The notes under the pieces: generated by a model
The model's input: the letters and a program-made list of their open reading frames with translations, nothing else
What the model was told of the DNA's origin: nothing
The model's database searches: none
Position numbers and translations under genes: made by a program
In this document: positions 20,593 through 21,109 of the stretch, one piece after another
How positions within the stretch are numbered: position 1 is the first letter of the stretch
Layout: every line of letters begins with the position of its first letter
Origin: an uncultured Fretibacterium sp.
GTDB taxonomy: Bacteria; Synergistota; Synergistia; Synergistales; Aminobacteriaceae
Assembly: GCF_963548695.1 (NCBI RefSeq)
Contig: NZ_CAUUWA010000041.1
Span: forward strand, 1 to 21,109
Direction: 5' to 3'
DNA length: 21,109 bases

Positions 20593-21109
20593 TTACGCGC
20601 TCCCGGACAACTCGGCATGTCGAGCTCCCCTTTCGAAATGCTTGTTCAGACTATCCTCCGCCGATACGGAAAGCTTCACGGTATCCGTGCCGAAGGAGCC
20701 GGACAGGAAGGTATCGCAGACCAGGCCACAGCTTGGCATCCCGAAGCTCAGGCCCGCCAGGGCTACGTCCATGCCCAGCCGGGCAACCTCGAAATCCGCA
20801 GGAGCGGAGGGCTCGGAGGACACCGCCGCAAGGGACGGGCTGCCGACCCAGCCTCCAAGTGTCCCATCGCTCAGCTCGGACACGAACGACGGCGTGGAGA
20901 GAACGACAAGCGACTCCTCGGCCTCTGACTCCGAGAGCACCCCAGCCTCGGATTCAGACATCGCAGAGGAAGGTGACACGGCGGAAAACGCCTCCGGAGC
21001 TGCAGGAGCGCTCGAGGGTTCGGCGGAAGCCACCGCATTCGTGCTCGTACCTCGGGTCACCGCTCGGGACGCCACGTCCTCGGGACTCCACTTCGTCCCG
21101 TCCGCAAAC
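20593..21109 (-). CDS. C-terminal end of a probable RTX-type secreted protein (partial)
   Basis: The frame is open to the window edge and ends at TAA 20593-20595, giving 171 residues. The first residues, FADGTKWSPEDV, resemble the FADGTxW-x-x-x-(D/E)-(I/V) ending of the haemolysin-type calcium-binding related domain found after RTX repeats. The rest is low in complexity: Ser/Ala/Pro-rich, then a Ser/Glu-rich stretch (ESEAGVLSESEAEESL), then a Gly/Ser/Leu region ending ARHAELSGSA that might hold a type I secretion signal. The TolC-type gene follows 12 bases downstream, as in type I secretion loci. The RTX link rests on one short motif, so it is tentative; the internal GTG at 21075 is probably not the true start. 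Confidence 0.5.
   Translation of the reverse strand, partial: FADGTKWSPEDVASRAVTRGTSTNAVASAEPSSAPAAPEAFSAVSPSSAMSESEAGVLSESEAEESLVVLSTPSFVSELSDGTLGGWVGSPSLAAVSSEPSAPADFEVARLGMDVALAGLSFGMPSCGLVCDTFLSGSFGTDTVKLSVSAEDSLNKHFERGARHAELSGSA

Overview
The window is a GC-rich bacterial chromosomal segment, densely coded, with no insertion sequence, CRISPR array, complete tRNA or rRNA. A TolC-type outer-membrane protein and the probable end of an RTX-type secreted protein point to a diderm cell. An ArgZ-type ornithine cyclodeaminase, a catabolic-type ornithine carbamoyltransferase and a corrinoid adenosyltransferase point to an amino-acid-fermenting anaerobe. Synergistota is my best guess (inference; no 16S in the window).

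Left end (1-3300). The first 40 bases, on the minus strand, are the first codons of tuf. Upstream of it lies about 500 gene-poor bases with several hairpins, terminator-like elements and mutually exclusive pairings. Next come two translationally coupled minus-strand genes: a TIGR00300-family ornithine cyclodeaminase and a CbiA/CobB homologue that has lost its recognisable ATP-binding and glutaminase residues.

Middle (3300-8000). A divergent plus-strand pair encodes a ribokinase-like PfkB protein and an RpiR/SIS regulator. It converges on a minus-strand group: ornithine carbamoyltransferase, a 59-aa zinc-ribbon protein, a short EutT-type corrinoid adenosyltransferase and CitG. A hairpin at 5146-5162 separates the two groups.

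Right half (7900-18900). A long minus-strand chain, mostly with ATGA overlaps, carries envelope and isoprenoid genes in this transcription order: rpiB-upp fusion, wecA-like, wecB, murA, a P-loop/Asp23-like protein, family 4 UDG, uppS, cdsA, dxr, rseP, ispG. Together they supply UDP-GlcNAc-derived precursors, undecaprenyl carrier, CDP-diacylglycerol and MEP-pathway isoprenoid units.

Right end (18900-21109). A spacer with a three-copy 16-bp repeat is followed by a TolC-family gene and, upstream of it, the 3' end of a large gene whose fragment resembles the end of an RTX-associated domain.

The most unusual items are the RpiB-UPRT fusion, the pseudo-enzyme-like CbiA homologue beside ornithine cyclodeaminase, the P-loop/Asp23-like architecture, the EutT core next to a free zinc ribbon, and the structured region before tuf. 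I found no clearly new defence or mobile system.
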